Made by a program: the position numbers and the translations under genes
NCBI RefSeq assembly: GCF_014083985.1
Contig: NZ_CP046907.1
Span: forward strand, 3,262,501 to 3,326,500
From: Streptomyces sp. SCUT-3
GTDB lineage: Bacteria; Actinomycetota; Actinomycetes; Streptomycetales; Streptomycetaceae
Reading direction: 5' to 3'
Length of the DNA: 64,000 nucleotides
The notes under the pieces: generated by a model
The model's input: the letters and a program-made list of their open reading frames with translations, nothing else
The model's database searches: none
Told to the model about the DNA's origin: nothing
Shown: positions 1 through 10,927 of the stretch, piece after piece
Numbering within the stretch: the first letter of the stretch is position 1
Layout: every line of letters begins with the position of its first letter

Positions 1-2900
<2,900 letters not shown>

Positions 2901-2991
2901 TAGCTGCTCGCGTTCACTGTGTGGTTCTGAAGTAACGGCCGCCGAGCCCACCCCCGTGCGGGGTTGGTGTTCCGGCCGGCAGCTTCACAGC

Positions 2992-3110
2992 GTTTCGGTG
3001 GTTATAGCGTTAGGGAAACGCCCGGTCACATTCCGAACCCGGAAGCTAAGCCTTTCAGCGCCGATGGTACTGCAGGGGGGACCCTGTGGGAGAGTAGGAC
3101 ACCGCCGAAC
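2992..3110 (+). rRNA. rrf: 5S ribosomal RNA
   Basis: A 119-nt 5S rRNA. The ends GTTTCGGTGG and CCGCCGAAC pair to form the terminal helix. The conserved interior CCGAACCCGGAAGCTAAG is present, as is GGGAGAGTAGGACACCGCC near the 3' end. It follows the 23S gene after about 90 bp, as expected for 16S-23S-5S order. No tRNA gene follows it. Confidence 0.97.
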
Positions 3111-3120
3111 AAATTGTGCG

Positions 3121-3169
3121 AGAAGCCCCGTGCGGGGCCCCGTCGAGGGGCCACCGCCCGGGGCTTCTC
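3121..3169 (+). terminator. rRNA operon terminator
   Basis: The inverted repeat AGAAGCCCCG / CGGGGCTTCT sits 10 bp after the 5S gene, with a GC-rich inner loop that can fold further. The position and stem strength fit the intrinsic terminator of the rrn operon. No long T-run follows, as is common in streptomycetes. Confidence 0.85.
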
Positions 3170-3306
3170 TGCGTTGTGCGTTCCGCGTTTCGCGTGATTT
3201 CCGCGGCACTCCCGCGGGGAACGCCGGTGGTGGGGAGCGGGTGAAGGATGCATACCGGTGACCCGGCTCGTGCCCTCCTCGTCCACGGAGAGGGGCGACA
3301 GATACG

Positions 3307-4488
3307 GTGGCCTGCATGAGCGGCGGCGCAAGGCTTATGTGGGACGAAGCGGTGACGGGCTACGACTTCGGGCCCGGGCACCCGATGGACCCCCTGCGTC
3401 TCGCGCTGACCATGCGCCTGGTGGAGGCGTTCGGACTGACCGGGCGGATGGAGGTCGTCGCGGCCCCGCCGGCCGGGGACTCCACACTGCGCCTGGTCCA
3501 CCAGGCAGAGTACGTGGAGGCGGTTCGCAGGGCCTCCGAGGACCCGGCGTCGGCCGACACGTCCAGGGGCCTGGGCACCGAGGACGACCCGGCGTTCGAG
3601 GGAATGCACGCGGTGTCCGCGCTCATCGCGGGACAGTCGGTGACGGCGGCGGAATCGGTGTGGAGCGGCCGGGTGCTGCACGCGGTGAACTTCGCGGGCG
3701 GCCTGCACCACGCGATGCCGGGGGCGGCGGCAGGGTTCTGCGTGTACAACGACGCGGCGCTGGCGATCGCCCGACTGCTGGAACTCGGAGCGGAGCGGGT
3801 CGCCTACATCGACGTCGACGTGCACCACGGCGACGGGGTCCAGCAGGCGTTCTGGGACGACCCGCGGGTGATGACCGTCTCGGTGCACGAGCACCCGCGC
3901 ACGCTCTTCCCGCAGACCGGCTGGCCCGAGGAGAGCGGCGGGCCGGGAGCCGAGGGGAGCGCGGTGAACGTAGCGCTGCCGGCGGGCACCGGGGACGCCG
4001 GATGGCTGCGGGCCTTCCACGCGGTGGTGCCGGAACTGGTGGAGGCTTTCCGGCCGCAGGTGATCGTGAGCCAGCACGGTGCGGACACGCACTTCGAGGA
4101 CCCGCTGGCGCACCTGGCGGTGAGCCTGGACGCGCAGCGACTGGTGGCCGAGGCCTGCCACGACCTGGCGCACCGTCACTCCGAGGGACGCTGGCTGGCA
4201 TTGGGCGGGGGCGGCTACTCGGTGGTCGAGGTGGTGCCGAGGGCATGGACGCACCTGGTGGCGATCGTGGCGGGAAGCCCGATCGACCCGACGGCCGACA
4301 CCCCCGACGAGTGGCGGCACGAGGTGTACCGCAGGACCAGGCAGATGGCCCCGCTGCGGATGACCGACGGTCGCACCCCGCAGTGGCAGGACTTCCACAC
4401 GGGGGGCTACGACCCGGCGGACCGGCTCGACCAGGCGGTCCTGGCGACCCGGCGTGCGGTGTTCCCCATGCACGGGCTGCTGCCGTAG
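3307..4488 (+). CDS. AcuC-like class I deacetylase
   Basis: Histone-deacetylase-fold protein of the AcuC/acetoin-utilisation group, zinc-dependent enzymes that remove acetyl groups from lysines, for example on acetyl-CoA synthetase. The 393-residue length is normal. Visible family motifs are FAGGLHHA (about residue 120), the metal-site segment DVDVHHGDG (about 169-177), SQHGADTH (about 255-262) and the Gly-rich GGGGYSV (about 300). The start used is GTG, with GGAGAGG about 12 bp upstream. An ATG three codons later is an alternative. It stands alone between the rrn terminator and the next gene. The substrate cannot be read from the sequence. Confidence 0.88.
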   Translation: MACMSGGARLMWDEAVTGYDFGPGHPMDPLRLALTMRLVEAFGLTGRMEVVAAPPAGDSTLRLVHQAEYVEAVRRASEDPASADTSRGLGTEDDPAFEGMHAVSALIAGQSVTAAESVWSGRVLHAVNFAGGLHHAMPGAAAGFCVYNDAALAIARLLELGAERVAYIDVDVHHGDGVQQAFWDDPRVMTVSVHEHPRTLFPQTGWPEESGGPGAEGSAVNVALPAGTGDAGWLRAFHAVVPELVEAFRPQVIVSQHGADTHFEDPLAHLAVSLDAQRLVAEACHDLAHRHSEGRWLALGGGGYSVVEVVPRAWTHLVAIVAGSPIDPTADTPDEWRHEVYRRTRQMAPLRMTDGRTPQWQDFHTGGYDPADRLDQAVLATRRAVFPMHGLLP

Positions 4489-4657
4489 GACCGGCAGGGC
4501 CGCGTGACGGGACCGGACCGGGTCCGGGCCTCCGGGAACACCCCCTGGCTGCACGGAAGGTGCCCTGAGTGCGTCGGGCGGGTTCTGGGGGCCTCGTGCG
4601 GGTGAAGCGCGCGCCGTTCGAGGCTCCGGCCGTCGGGACGGGGGCCAGGATCGTGGT

Positions 4658-5563
4658 GTGTCGGATCGTCCCTGCCCCTCCGGTGGCCCCTCCGCCCGCC
4701 TGCGCGAGGAGCTTCGCGGTCGGCTGGAGGCCTCCGGGCTCGCGGGAGCGGTGTCCGCGCGCCGGGAGAAGAGCCTGCTCCGGTACCGCATGTTCGCCGA
4801 CCGGGATCCGCGGGTGCTGTTGGGGCTGGAGCCGGAGGGGGAGTGGACGTCGGCCGAACTGCTGCGGCTGATGGCCGAGAAGTGCGGAGTCTCCGCCGAC
4901 CCGGGCTGTACGACGGGCCGCGAGACGATCGATCCGGACCGTACGCTGGCCGCTCTGGACCGCTTCGCCGACCGGTTGGGACGGGCCGCGGAGCGGCGCG
5001 AGCCGGTGCTGTTCGGCACGGGGCACCCCGGCAACCTCCTTCCCTTCTACAGGGGACTGGCGGCGGCTCTCTCGGCTGCGGGCTGCCCGGTACTCGCTCC
5101 CGTGCGGCGCGGGCACATCGACCTGCCGACGCGGTTCGGGGTACGTCCGCACCACGTGGGCCACACGGGCCGGGTGGCCGTGGTCCGTTCCGGCCCGGGA
5201 GAGACGGGAGAGACGGGGGGAACGAGAGGCCCGGAAGACCCGGAAGGCCCGGAAGACCCGGGAGGGGGCGCCGGGGAGGTGCACACCCATTCGCCCCTCC
5301 CGGTCCGAGCCGTCCTGGACGCCGCAGCCGGCACCGGGGGTCTCCTGCCCGAGCTGGTGGTGGGAGATCACGGCTGGGTCTGCGGTGCAGGCCAACTGGG
5401 CCTGGACGCGGTCGGGTTGGCCGACGCCGACGACCCGGCGGTGTTCGTCGCCGAGGAGGAGGGGCGGGTCCTCGTCGCCGTCCCGCTTGATGACGGGGTA
5501 CGGGCCCCTTACTACCGGCCACTTACTCGCTATGTACTCAATCGAGCGTGTCTGTCATGGTAG
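4658..5563 (+). CDS. conserved actinobacterial protein, putative phosphatase
   Basis: 301 residues starting at GTG. Recognisable blocks are LFGTGHPGNLLPFY (about residues 124-137), HIDLPTRFGVRPHHVGHTG and a C-terminal VVGDHGWVCGAGQLGLDA plus VAVPLDDG. This family is usually annotated as 'phosphatase' in Streptomyces, but no classical phosphatase active-site motif was found, so the name is provisional. A low-complexity Gly/Glu/Pro insert from about residue 185 interrupts the conserved part and comes from short tandem repeats in the DNA. The gene sits directly upstream of the BldC-like regulator, an arrangement recalled from other streptomycetes. Confidence 0.7.
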   Translation: MSDRPCPSGGPSARLREELRGRLEASGLAGAVSARREKSLLRYRMFADRDPRVLLGLEPEGEWTSAELLRLMAEKCGVSADPGCTTGRETIDPDRTLAALDRFADRLGRAAERREPVLFGTGHPGNLLPFYRGLAAALSAAGCPVLAPVRRGHIDLPTRFGVRPHHVGHTGRVAVVRSGPGETGETGGTRGPEDPEGPEDPGGGAGEVHTHSPLPVRAVLDAAAGTGGLLPELVVGDHGWVCGAGQLGLDAVGLADADDPAVFVAEEEGRVLVAVPLDDGVRAPYYRPLTRYVLNRACLSW

Positions 5564-5692
5564 ACGGCCGATCGCAACTCCTCTTCCCCACTCGTATCAC
5601 CCGCACCTACTCTGGAGCGGAGCGCACGTGCACGCCGAAGTCACCGGAGGGGAAGCCGGTGCCCGTCATGTGCGGAAGGTTCAGGTGTTGTC

Positions 5693-5902
5693 ATGGCTTC
5701 TGGTGAGAGGCCTCTCAGTGAGGTCGTTTTCCTGACTGTGGCCGAGGTGGCCGCGGTGATGCGAGTGTCCAAGATGACCGTGTACCGGTTGGTGCACAGC
5801 GGTCATCTGCCGGCGATCCGGGTGGGGAGGTCGTTTCGGGTGCCGGAGCAGGCGGTCCACGACTATCTCCGGGAGTCCTACGTGGGGGTGGAGACGGCTT
5901 GA
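5693..5902 (+). CDS. bdtA: BldC/excisionase-like DNA-binding protein (BdtA-like)
   Basis: A 69-residue protein that is almost entirely one MerR/excisionase-type winged helix-turn-helix. FLTVAEVAAVMRVSKMTVYRL is the HTH and IRVGRSFRVPEQAVHDYL the wing. It has no effector domain, so it probably acts as a small architectural or recruiting regulator like BldC. In S. coelicolor the equivalent gene near bldN was identified, as recalled, as BldD target A (bdtA). The symbol rests on this neighbourhood (bS22, epimerase, acyltransferase, rsbN, bldN) and on sequence type. The ATG start has GGAAGG upstream at a longish distance. Confidence 0.82.
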   Translation: MASGERPLSEVVFLTVAEVAAVMRVSKMTVYRLVHSGHLPAIRVGRSFRVPEQAVHDYLRESYVGVETA

Positions 5903-5913
5903 GGGCCTCCGGA

Positions 5914-5943
5914 TTACAACCGTCCGACATTGGCGGGTAGGCT
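5914..5943 (+). promoter_or_regulatory. candidate promoter for the bS22 gene
   Basis: TTACAA (5914-5919) and TAGGCT (5938-5943) are spaced by 18 bp, a housekeeping-type -35/-10 pair. They lie about 70 bp before the GTG of the bS22 gene, in the only non-coding stretch available for it. Prediction from sequence only. Confidence 0.45.
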
Positions 5944-6010
5944 GGGCGACCGTAGGTCGTGTGGGCTCGGACGCCCCGCACCGAGTTGTCAACGTGAGCG
6001 AGGGTACGTC

Positions 6011-6109
6011 GTGGGCTCTGTGATCAAGAAGCGCCGCAAGCGGATGGCCAAGAAGAAGCACCGCAAGCTGCTGAAGCGTACGCGCGTCCAGCGTCGCAAC
6101 AAGAAGTAG
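6011..6109 (+). CDS. 30S ribosomal protein bS22 (32 aa)
   Basis: A 32-residue, extremely basic peptide, [16 protein letters not shown] followed by [16 protein letters not shown]. It matches the actinobacterial AURKAIP1/COX24-domain protein, identified in mycobacterial ribosomes as bS22 on the small subunit near the decoding region. The start is GTG, preceded by GAGCGAGGG. It has its own candidate promoter and a perfect terminator hairpin right after it, so it is probably a monocistronic, highly expressed gene. It is easily missed because of its length. Confidence 0.92.
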   Translation: MGSVIKKRRKRMAKKKHRKLLKRTRVQRRNKK

Positions 6110-6131
6110 CCGAGCAGCGCTCCGCACTTCC

Positions 6132-6172
6132 CTGCCCTCCCTCCGCCGTCCTGGACGGCGGAGGGAGGGCAG
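6132..6172 (+). terminator. intrinsic terminator after bS22
   Basis: Perfect 19-bp inverted repeat with a 3-nt loop, starting CTGCCCTCCC and ending GGGAGGGCAG and followed by TTCTGTT. It is 22 bp past the bS22 stop codon and is one of the strongest hairpins in the window. Confidence 0.9.
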
Positions 6173-6309
6173 TTCTGTTCCCGTGGGCCGTCCGGGGGGC
6201 CCGGGCACCGGGTGTGCCGTCGTGGCACCGTGGAACGGGGCCCACCGGATACGGTGCAGGAGGGGACCGGTCCCCGCACCGCTTCTGTGAGGGGAAGGAA
6301 GGCGCGGAT

Positions 6310-7359
6310 TTGGGCAAGGTCGTACTCGTCACCGGCGCGGCACGGCGGCTCTCCGGCCTGCTGGTACGCAGGATCGTGCACGAGCCGCAGGTCGACCGGG
6401 TGGTCGGCGTCGACGTCGTTCCCCCCGAGGAGCCGGTGGACGGCGCGGAGTTCGTGCAGGCCGACATCAAGCACCCGATGATCGCGAGGGTGCTCGCCGA
6501 GCACCGGGTCGACACGGTCGTGCACATGGACGTCACCGGGACACCTCTGGGGCGCTCCGGGGGCGGCAGGTCGTCGGTGAAGGAGACCAACGTCATCGGC
6601 ACCATGCAGCTCCTCGGTGCCTGCCAGAAGTCCCCGACGGTGCGGCGCCTGGTGGTGAAGTCCACGACCAGCGTCTACGGCTCCGCCCCGCGGGACCCGG
6701 CGGTCTTCACCGAGACGATGCAGGCCAAGTCGCTGCCCAGTGGCGGCTTCGCCAAGGACGCGGTCGAGGTCGAGGGCTACGTGCGCGGATTCGCCCGCCG
6801 CCGGCCCGACGTGGCGGTCTGCGTGCTGCGGTTCGCGAACATCCTCGGGCCGCGCGCGGACACGCCGCTCGCCGAGTACTTCTCCCTCCCCGTCCTGCCG
6901 ACGGTGTTCGGCTACGACCCCCGTCTGCAGTTCGTCCACGAGGACGACGTGATCGAAGTGCTGCGGCTGGCCCTGTCGGACGCCCGGCGCGGCACCATCG
7001 ACAGCGGGACGTTCAACGTGGCGGGGGACGGGGTGCTGCTGCTGTCCCAGGCCGCCAGGCGGCTGGGCAGGCCCACCGTGCCGGTGCTGCTGCCCGCCGT
7101 GACGTGGATCGGATCGGCATTGCGCACCATGGGAATGACGGACTTCTCCCCGGAGCAGATCCGGATGCTGACCCACGGGCGGGTGGTGGACACCACGCAG
7201 CTGCGCGAGACGTTCGGCTTCACACCGCGCCACGACACCGCCGGGACGTTCCGGGACTTCGTCGCGGGGCAGGGGCCGGGGCTCCTGGAACCCGAGAGGC
7301 TCGCCCGCGCCGTCGACCGGCTGTCCGAGGCCCTGCCCGCAGGGAGCGTGAAGGAATGA
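6310..7359 (+). CDS. NAD-dependent epimerase/dehydratase-like protein
   Basis: Extended short-chain dehydrogenase fold, 349 residues, starting at TTG behind GGGGAAGGA. An upstream in-frame ATG would add 32 residues in a poorly coding stretch. The Rossmann motif is VTGAARRLSG (residues 6-15), followed by VVGVDVV and the strand LVVKSTTSVYGSAP typical of sugar-nucleotide epimerases. The usual YxxxK dyad is not apparent: the aligned segment reads GGFAKDAVEVEGY, keeping Lys but with Gly where Tyr is expected. It may therefore be an atypical or non-catalytic member. Its stop overlaps a possible upstream ATG of the acyltransferase gene, suggesting co-transcription. Confidence 0.8.
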   Translation: MGKVVLVTGAARRLSGLLVRRIVHEPQVDRVVGVDVVPPEEPVDGAEFVQADIKHPMIARVLAEHRVDTVVHMDVTGTPLGRSGGGRSSVKETNVIGTMQLLGACQKSPTVRRLVVKSTTSVYGSAPRDPAVFTETMQAKSLPSGGFAKDAVEVEGYVRGFARRRPDVAVCVLRFANILGPRADTPLAEYFSLPVLPTVFGYDPRLQFVHEDDVIEVLRLALSDARRGTIDSGTFNVAGDGVLLLSQAARRLGRPTVPVLLPAVTWIGSALRTMGMTDFSPEQIRMLTHGRVVDTTQLRETFGFTPRHDTAGTFRDFVAGQGPGLLEPERLARAVDRLSEALPAGSVKE

Positions 7360-7370
7360 GGAGAGAGCCC

Positions 7371-8603
7371 ATGGCCGACGCCGAGGTCGTCCCGCTCGAC
7401 GACGACACGCGTTCGCGGCGCGGAGCGGGGGCGAAGGTGCCGAGGGGGCGCAGGGGGAGCGGCCGCAGGAACGATTCCGAACAGCGGACGCCGGCGGCGT
7501 CCCTGGCTCCCGTCCCGGACGCGGGACCGGCCGCGGAACCGGCCGCAGGGCCGGAGGCGGACCGGGAGGCCGGGGCGCCGGTGCCCGGGGAGGCGGAGGG
7601 GCCGGTGGCGGCGGAGGAGACCCCGGGACCGGTACGGGGCGGGGAAGGGCCGCAGGAGCGGCCGGAAGGGGCGGACCGGGACCTGCCCGGCCTGCCCGAC
7701 CCGGCGGCGGTACTCGCGGCGCTGGGCGACGCCCTGGGGGGCGCGGCGGACCGGCTGCTCGGCGGTCCGTGGGAGCGGAAGGTCGCCAACGGGCTGGCGT
7801 TCCTGCGCCGTCGGATCACCGGGGAGTACGAGGTCGACGACTTCGGCTACGACCGGGAGCTCACCGACCAGGTGCTGATGTCCCTGCTGCGCCCGGTGTT
7901 CGCCAAGTACTTCCGGGTGGAGGTCCGGGGGATCGAGAACATCCCGGCCGAGGGCGGCGCGCTGGTCGTCGCCAATCATTCCGGGACCCTGCCGCTGGAC
8001 GCGCTGATGACCCAGGTGGCGGTGCACGACCACCACCCGGCGCACCGGCGGCTGCGGCTGCTGGCCGCGGACCTGGTCTTCGTGCTGCCGGTGGTCAACG
8101 AGTTGGCGCGCAAGGCCGGCCACACCCTCGCCTGCGCCGAGGACGCCCGACTGCTGCTGGAGCGCGGCGAGGTGGTGGGCGTCATGCCGGAGGGGTTCAA
8201 GGGGCTGGGGAAGCCGTTCTCGGAGCGGTACAAGCTGCAGCGGTTCGGCCGGGGCGGGTTCGTCTCGACGGCGCTGCGCACCCGGGTGCCGATCGTGCCG
8301 TGCTCGATCGTCGGGGCCGAGGAGATCTACCCGATGGTGGGCAACTCCAGGACGGCGGCCCGACTGCTCGGGCTCCCGTACTTCCCGGTGACGCCCACCT
8401 TCCCCTGGCTCGGTCCGCTGGGCATGGTTCCGCTCCCCACGAAGTGGACCATCCAGTTCGGGGAGCCGATCGCGACGGACACCCACCCGCCGGAGGCGGC
8501 CGAGGACCCGATGCTCGTCTTCAACCTGACCGACCAGGTGCGGGAGACCATCCAGCACACGCTCTACCGGCTGCTGATGCAGCGGCGCTCGGTCTTCTTC
8601 TGA
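7371..8603 (+). CDS. PlsC-type acyltransferase
   Basis: 1-acyl-glycerol-3-phosphate acyltransferase family, which transfers fatty acyl groups to glycerolipids at the membrane. The catalytic NHx4D motif is visible as NHSGTLPLD (about residue 201) and the phosphate-binding block as MPEGFKG (about residue 272). The first 110 or so residues are disordered, rich in Ala, Gly, Pro and Glu, and unlike the compact catalytic part. The start chosen is the ATG with GAGGAGAG just upstream. An ATG 15 bp earlier overlaps the epimerase stop. In S. coelicolor the gene pair precedes rsbN-bldN, as recalled. The substrate is unknown. Confidence 0.85.
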   Translation: MADAEVVPLDDDTRSRRGAGAKVPRGRRGSGRRNDSEQRTPAASLAPVPDAGPAAEPAAGPEADREAGAPVPGEAEGPVAAEETPGPVRGGEGPQERPEGADRDLPGLPDPAAVLAALGDALGGAADRLLGGPWERKVANGLAFLRRRITGEYEVDDFGYDRELTDQVLMSLLRPVFAKYFRVEVRGIENIPAEGGALVVANHSGTLPLDALMTQVAVHDHHPAHRRLRLLAADLVFVLPVVNELARKAGHTLACAEDARLLLERGEVVGVMPEGFKGLGKPFSERYKLQRFGRGGFVSTALRTRVPIVPCSIVGAEEIYPMVGNSRTAARLLGLPYFPVTPTFPWLGPLGMVPLPTKWTIQFGEPIATDTHPPEAAEDPMLVFNLTDQVRETIQHTLYRLLMQRRSVFF

Positions 8604-8619
8604 GGAGACCGAGCGCCGC
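8582..8619. terminator. hairpin terminator spanning the acyltransferase stop codon
   Basis: Perfect 13-bp arms GCGGCGCTCGGTC and GACCGAGCGCCGC flank a 12-nt loop that contains the TGA stop. The hairpin lies between two converging genes (acyltransferase and rsbN), so it could end transcription from both sides. Confidence 0.7.
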
Positions 8620-8656
8620 CGCGCCCCCGCGGGGACGTACTGCCGTTCCCGCGGGG

Positions 8657-9901
8657 CTAGTCGTCGCCCCCGCCGATGCCGAGGCCGGGGAGGAGGCCGG
8701 GGAGCAGCGGGGGAAGGGTGATCTCGGCGTCGGGTTCCTCGGTGTTCCCCCCGTCGGAGGGCTCGTCGCCGTCCTCGCCGGTCCCGGGGAGGGCGGGCGG
8801 GTCGAGGAGACCGCCGCCGGTGCCGCCGTCCTCCCCGTCGGGGGCCGCGGAGCCGCTGCTGTCCCCGCCGTCCGGTTCCCCGGTGCCGCTGCCGTTCGGG
8901 CCGTTCCCGCCGGGCGTGCCGGAGGGGTCGGTGCCGCTCGGGGAGGGTGTGCCGGCGTCGGGCGACTGCGGGGCGCCGCCGGTGCGGGTCGACGACCCGT
9001 CACCGGTGGAGGAGGGGGTGGGCAGCAGGCTCTGCAGCGGTGCGACGTCCCGCTCTATGGCGTCGAGGACCGAACTGACCTGGTCGCGGACGGGGGCGAG
9101 CCGGTCGGGCAGCCTGTCGCGGAGGTCTGCCCAGGCCCCGGACTGGACGGTGGAGAAGGCGGAGAGCGACTCGATGGGCTTGAGCGAGCCGTCGCGCCGG
9201 TAGGCGTCGCTGAGCAGCCGGTGCCCCTCGGCGGCCTCGTCGTGCATGTTCGTCAGGGTCCTGCCGACCTCCTGGACCGACTCGTCGTCGAGCTCGCCGA
9301 CCCGTGCCCGGTCCATGAGGCGGCGGGCCTCCTGCATCCGGGTGGAGGCGAGGTCCAGGTGGAGCCTGCCGCGGTCGGTGCCGTCGTCGGCGAGGTCCAG
9401 GCGCAGGTCCTCCATGCCCCGTTTGAGGCCGTAGAGGGTGTCGCCGGGGAGCGCGTCCGTGCTGGCGACGGCCATTCCGCCGAAGGCGCTCGCGGCGACG
9501 CCCACGGACAGTCCGCCTGCGGCCAGCCTGCGGCCCCAGCGGGTGCGGGGCCGGTACCGGTGCAGGCCGGCCGGGCGCCGGACGTCCCGGCCGCCGCGTT
9601 GTTCGGGCACGGTTCCGTCGGACTCGAAGGCGCCCTCGGCGAAGGCCGCCTCCATCGCGGCCACCAGCCGGGCGCGCTGGACGGTCTTCACCTCGGCGGC
9701 CAGTTCGGGGGCCGGCACGCTGCCGAGTGCCTCGGCCAGGGCGACCATCCTGTCCCGTTCCGCCTCGGGGCCGTCGGTCGCGGCACGGGCGGGCGGCTCG
9801 GCCGCCTTCTCCTCCGCCCGGTCCGCACCGCGGTCCTCGAGGGCCCGGGCGAAGGCGGCCGCCCGCCGGTGCGCCGTTGCGTTCGTGATCACGGGCTGCA
9901 C
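8657..9901 (-). CDS. rsbN: RsbN anti-sigma factor for BldN (DUF5667)
   Basis: Membrane-anchored anti-sigma factor that holds the developmental sigma factor BldN inactive. The 414-residue protein has a cytoplasmic N-terminal region (1-120, including ALAEALGSVPAPELAAEVKT), one transmembrane helix at about 124-147 and an extracellular DUF5667-type region (DALPGDTLYGLKRGMEDLRL and after). A disordered Ser/Gly/Pro/Asp-rich tail fills the last third. It lies directly downstream of bldN on the same strand, with its own 222-bp promoter region holding a BldN-type promoter candidate. This is consistent with the published bldN-rsbN feedback loop in Streptomyces. Confidence 0.92.
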   Translation of the reverse strand: MQPVITNATAHRRAAAFARALEDRGADRAEEKAAEPPARAATDGPEAERDRMVALAEALGSVPAPELAAEVKTVQRARLVAAMEAAFAEGAFESDGTVPEQRGGRDVRRPAGLHRYRPRTRWGRRLAAGGLSVGVAASAFGGMAVASTDALPGDTLYGLKRGMEDLRLDLADDGTDRGRLHLDLASTRMQEARRLMDRARVGELDDESVQEVGRTLTNMHDEAAEGHRLLSDAYRRDGSLKPIESLSAFSTVQSGAWADLRDRLPDRLAPVRDQVSSVLDAIERDVAPLQSLLPTPSSTGDGSSTRTGGAPQSPDAGTPSPSGTDPSGTPGGNGPNGSGTGEPDGGDSSGSAAPDGEDGGTGGGLLDPPALPGTGEDGDEPSDGGNTEEPDAEITLPPLLPGLLPGLGIGGGDD

Positions 9902-10058
9902 CTCCTCTCGTCGTCAGCTTCGACACGCCGGCACGCCCGCGCCGTTCCACACCTTGAGGACTTCCACTCGATCGAGTGACTCGAGGCGGTGCGTGACCGG
10001 CCTGCGGCAGGTGGGGACGGAGCAGGCCGGCGTGCGGGCGCAAGGGCTTGCACAGCAG

Positions 10059-10087
10059 GGAACGAGCAGGATGCCGCTCGGGTTACG
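10059..10087 (-). promoter_or_regulatory. candidate BldN-dependent promoter of rsbN
   Basis: Read on the minus strand: CGTAAC (10087-10082), 17 bp, then CGTTCC (10064-10059). This resembles the CGTAAC / CGTT-type elements described for sigma-BldN promoters such as bldM. It sits about 160 bp upstream of the rsbN start, and published work reports that BldN transcribes rsbN. The match is by eye and from memory of the consensus. Confidence 0.45.
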
Positions 10088-10123
10088 CGGGCACGCCGGT
10101 CGTGACGCCGGGCGCCCGGCCGG

Positions 10124-10927
10124 TCACCGCGCATCGTCGGGGAGGAGTCTGGCCAGGGTGCGCACCGCCCGGTACTGGAGGGTCTTGATCGCTCCTTCGT
10201 TCTTCCCCATGATCCGGGCGGTCTCGGCGACCGAGAGGCCTTGGAGGAAGCGGAGGGTGACGCACTCCTGCTGCTGGGGGTTGAGCCTGCGCACGGCCTG
10301 GAGGAGGGACTGGTTCGACAGCAGTTCCAGGACGGAGTCCTCGGGACTGCGCTCCACCTCGTTGGCGTCGAGCATCTCGCCGGTGGTCACCTCGAGCCGG
10401 AAGCGGCTCGACTTGAAGTGGTCGGCGACCAGGTTGCGGGCGATGGTGACCAGCCAGGCGCCGAAGTCGCGGCCCTGCCAGGTGAACGTCCCGATCCTGC
10501 GGAGGGCGCGCAGGAATGTTTCGCTGGTCAGGTCCTCGGCCGTGGCCCGGCCGCCGACCCGGTAGTAGACGTAGCGGTAGACGGTGTCGGAGTAGTGGTC
10601 GTAGAGCTGACCGAACGCCTCGGCCTCACCCGACTGGGCGCGCTCGACGAGGTCCATCATCCGGCGGCTGTCGTCGTCGGTGCGCTGCTGCCGGCCGGTT
10701 CGCGCGGCGGCCGGGGCGGTCTGTGTGCGGGTGGCGGGTCCGTACGCGGTGCGGCGGGGTGCTGTGCCTGCCATCGCGTAGAGCGGGCCTGCGGGGACTG
10801 GTGCGGCGTAGGCGGGCATGGGCACGGCGAGCGCAGCGGCGTTGGGGACGACGGAACGCAGGTGCTCGCACACCAGCGCCCGCAGCGCAGCCAGGCCTGA
10901 GGCCTCAACCCCGACGTGTGGGTACAC
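10124..10927 (-). CDS. bldN: developmental ECF sigma factor BldN, pro-protein form
   Basis: RNA polymerase sigma factor required for aerial hyphae; it activates bldM and chaplin/rodlin genes. The 267-residue protein carries the diagnostic N-terminal extension of about 86 residues (MYPHVGVEASGLAALRAL and so on) that is removed by proteolysis in S. coelicolor. Sigma region 2 follows (about 90-165: AEAFGQLYDHYSDTVYRYVY, TSETFLRALRRIGTF, GAWLVTIARNLVADHF). Region 4 is about 205-260 (LNPQQQECVTLRFLQGLSVAE, MGKNEGAIKTLQYRAVRTL). The start is GTG, as the conserved MYPHVGV beginning requires. It is followed by rsbN on the same strand. Confidence 0.96.
   Translation of the reverse strand: MYPHVGVEASGLAALRALVCEHLRSVVPNAAALAVPMPAYAAPVPAGPLYAMAGTAPRRTAYGPATRTQTAPAAARTGRQQRTDDDSRRMMDLVERAQSGEAEAFGQLYDHYSDTVYRYVYYRVGGRATAEDLTSETFLRALRRIGTFTWQGRDFGAWLVTIARNLVADHFKSSRFRLEVTTGEMLDANEVERSPEDSVLELLSNQSLLQAVRRLNPQQQECVTLRFLQGLSVAETARIMGKNEGAIKTLQYRAVRTLARLLPDDAR

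Noticed and set aside
3055-5395. Long minus-strand frames opposite the AcuC-like and phosphatase genes (up to 659 codons)
   Set aside because: They are antisense shadows typical of high-GC genes, with Arg/Pro/Gly-rich translations and no recognisable domain.
5564-5692. BldD palindrome expected upstream of the BdtA-like gene
   Set aside because: TGCACGCCGAAGTCA has the right half-sites but six instead of five spacer bases; no acceptable TNAC-N5-GTNA site was seen.
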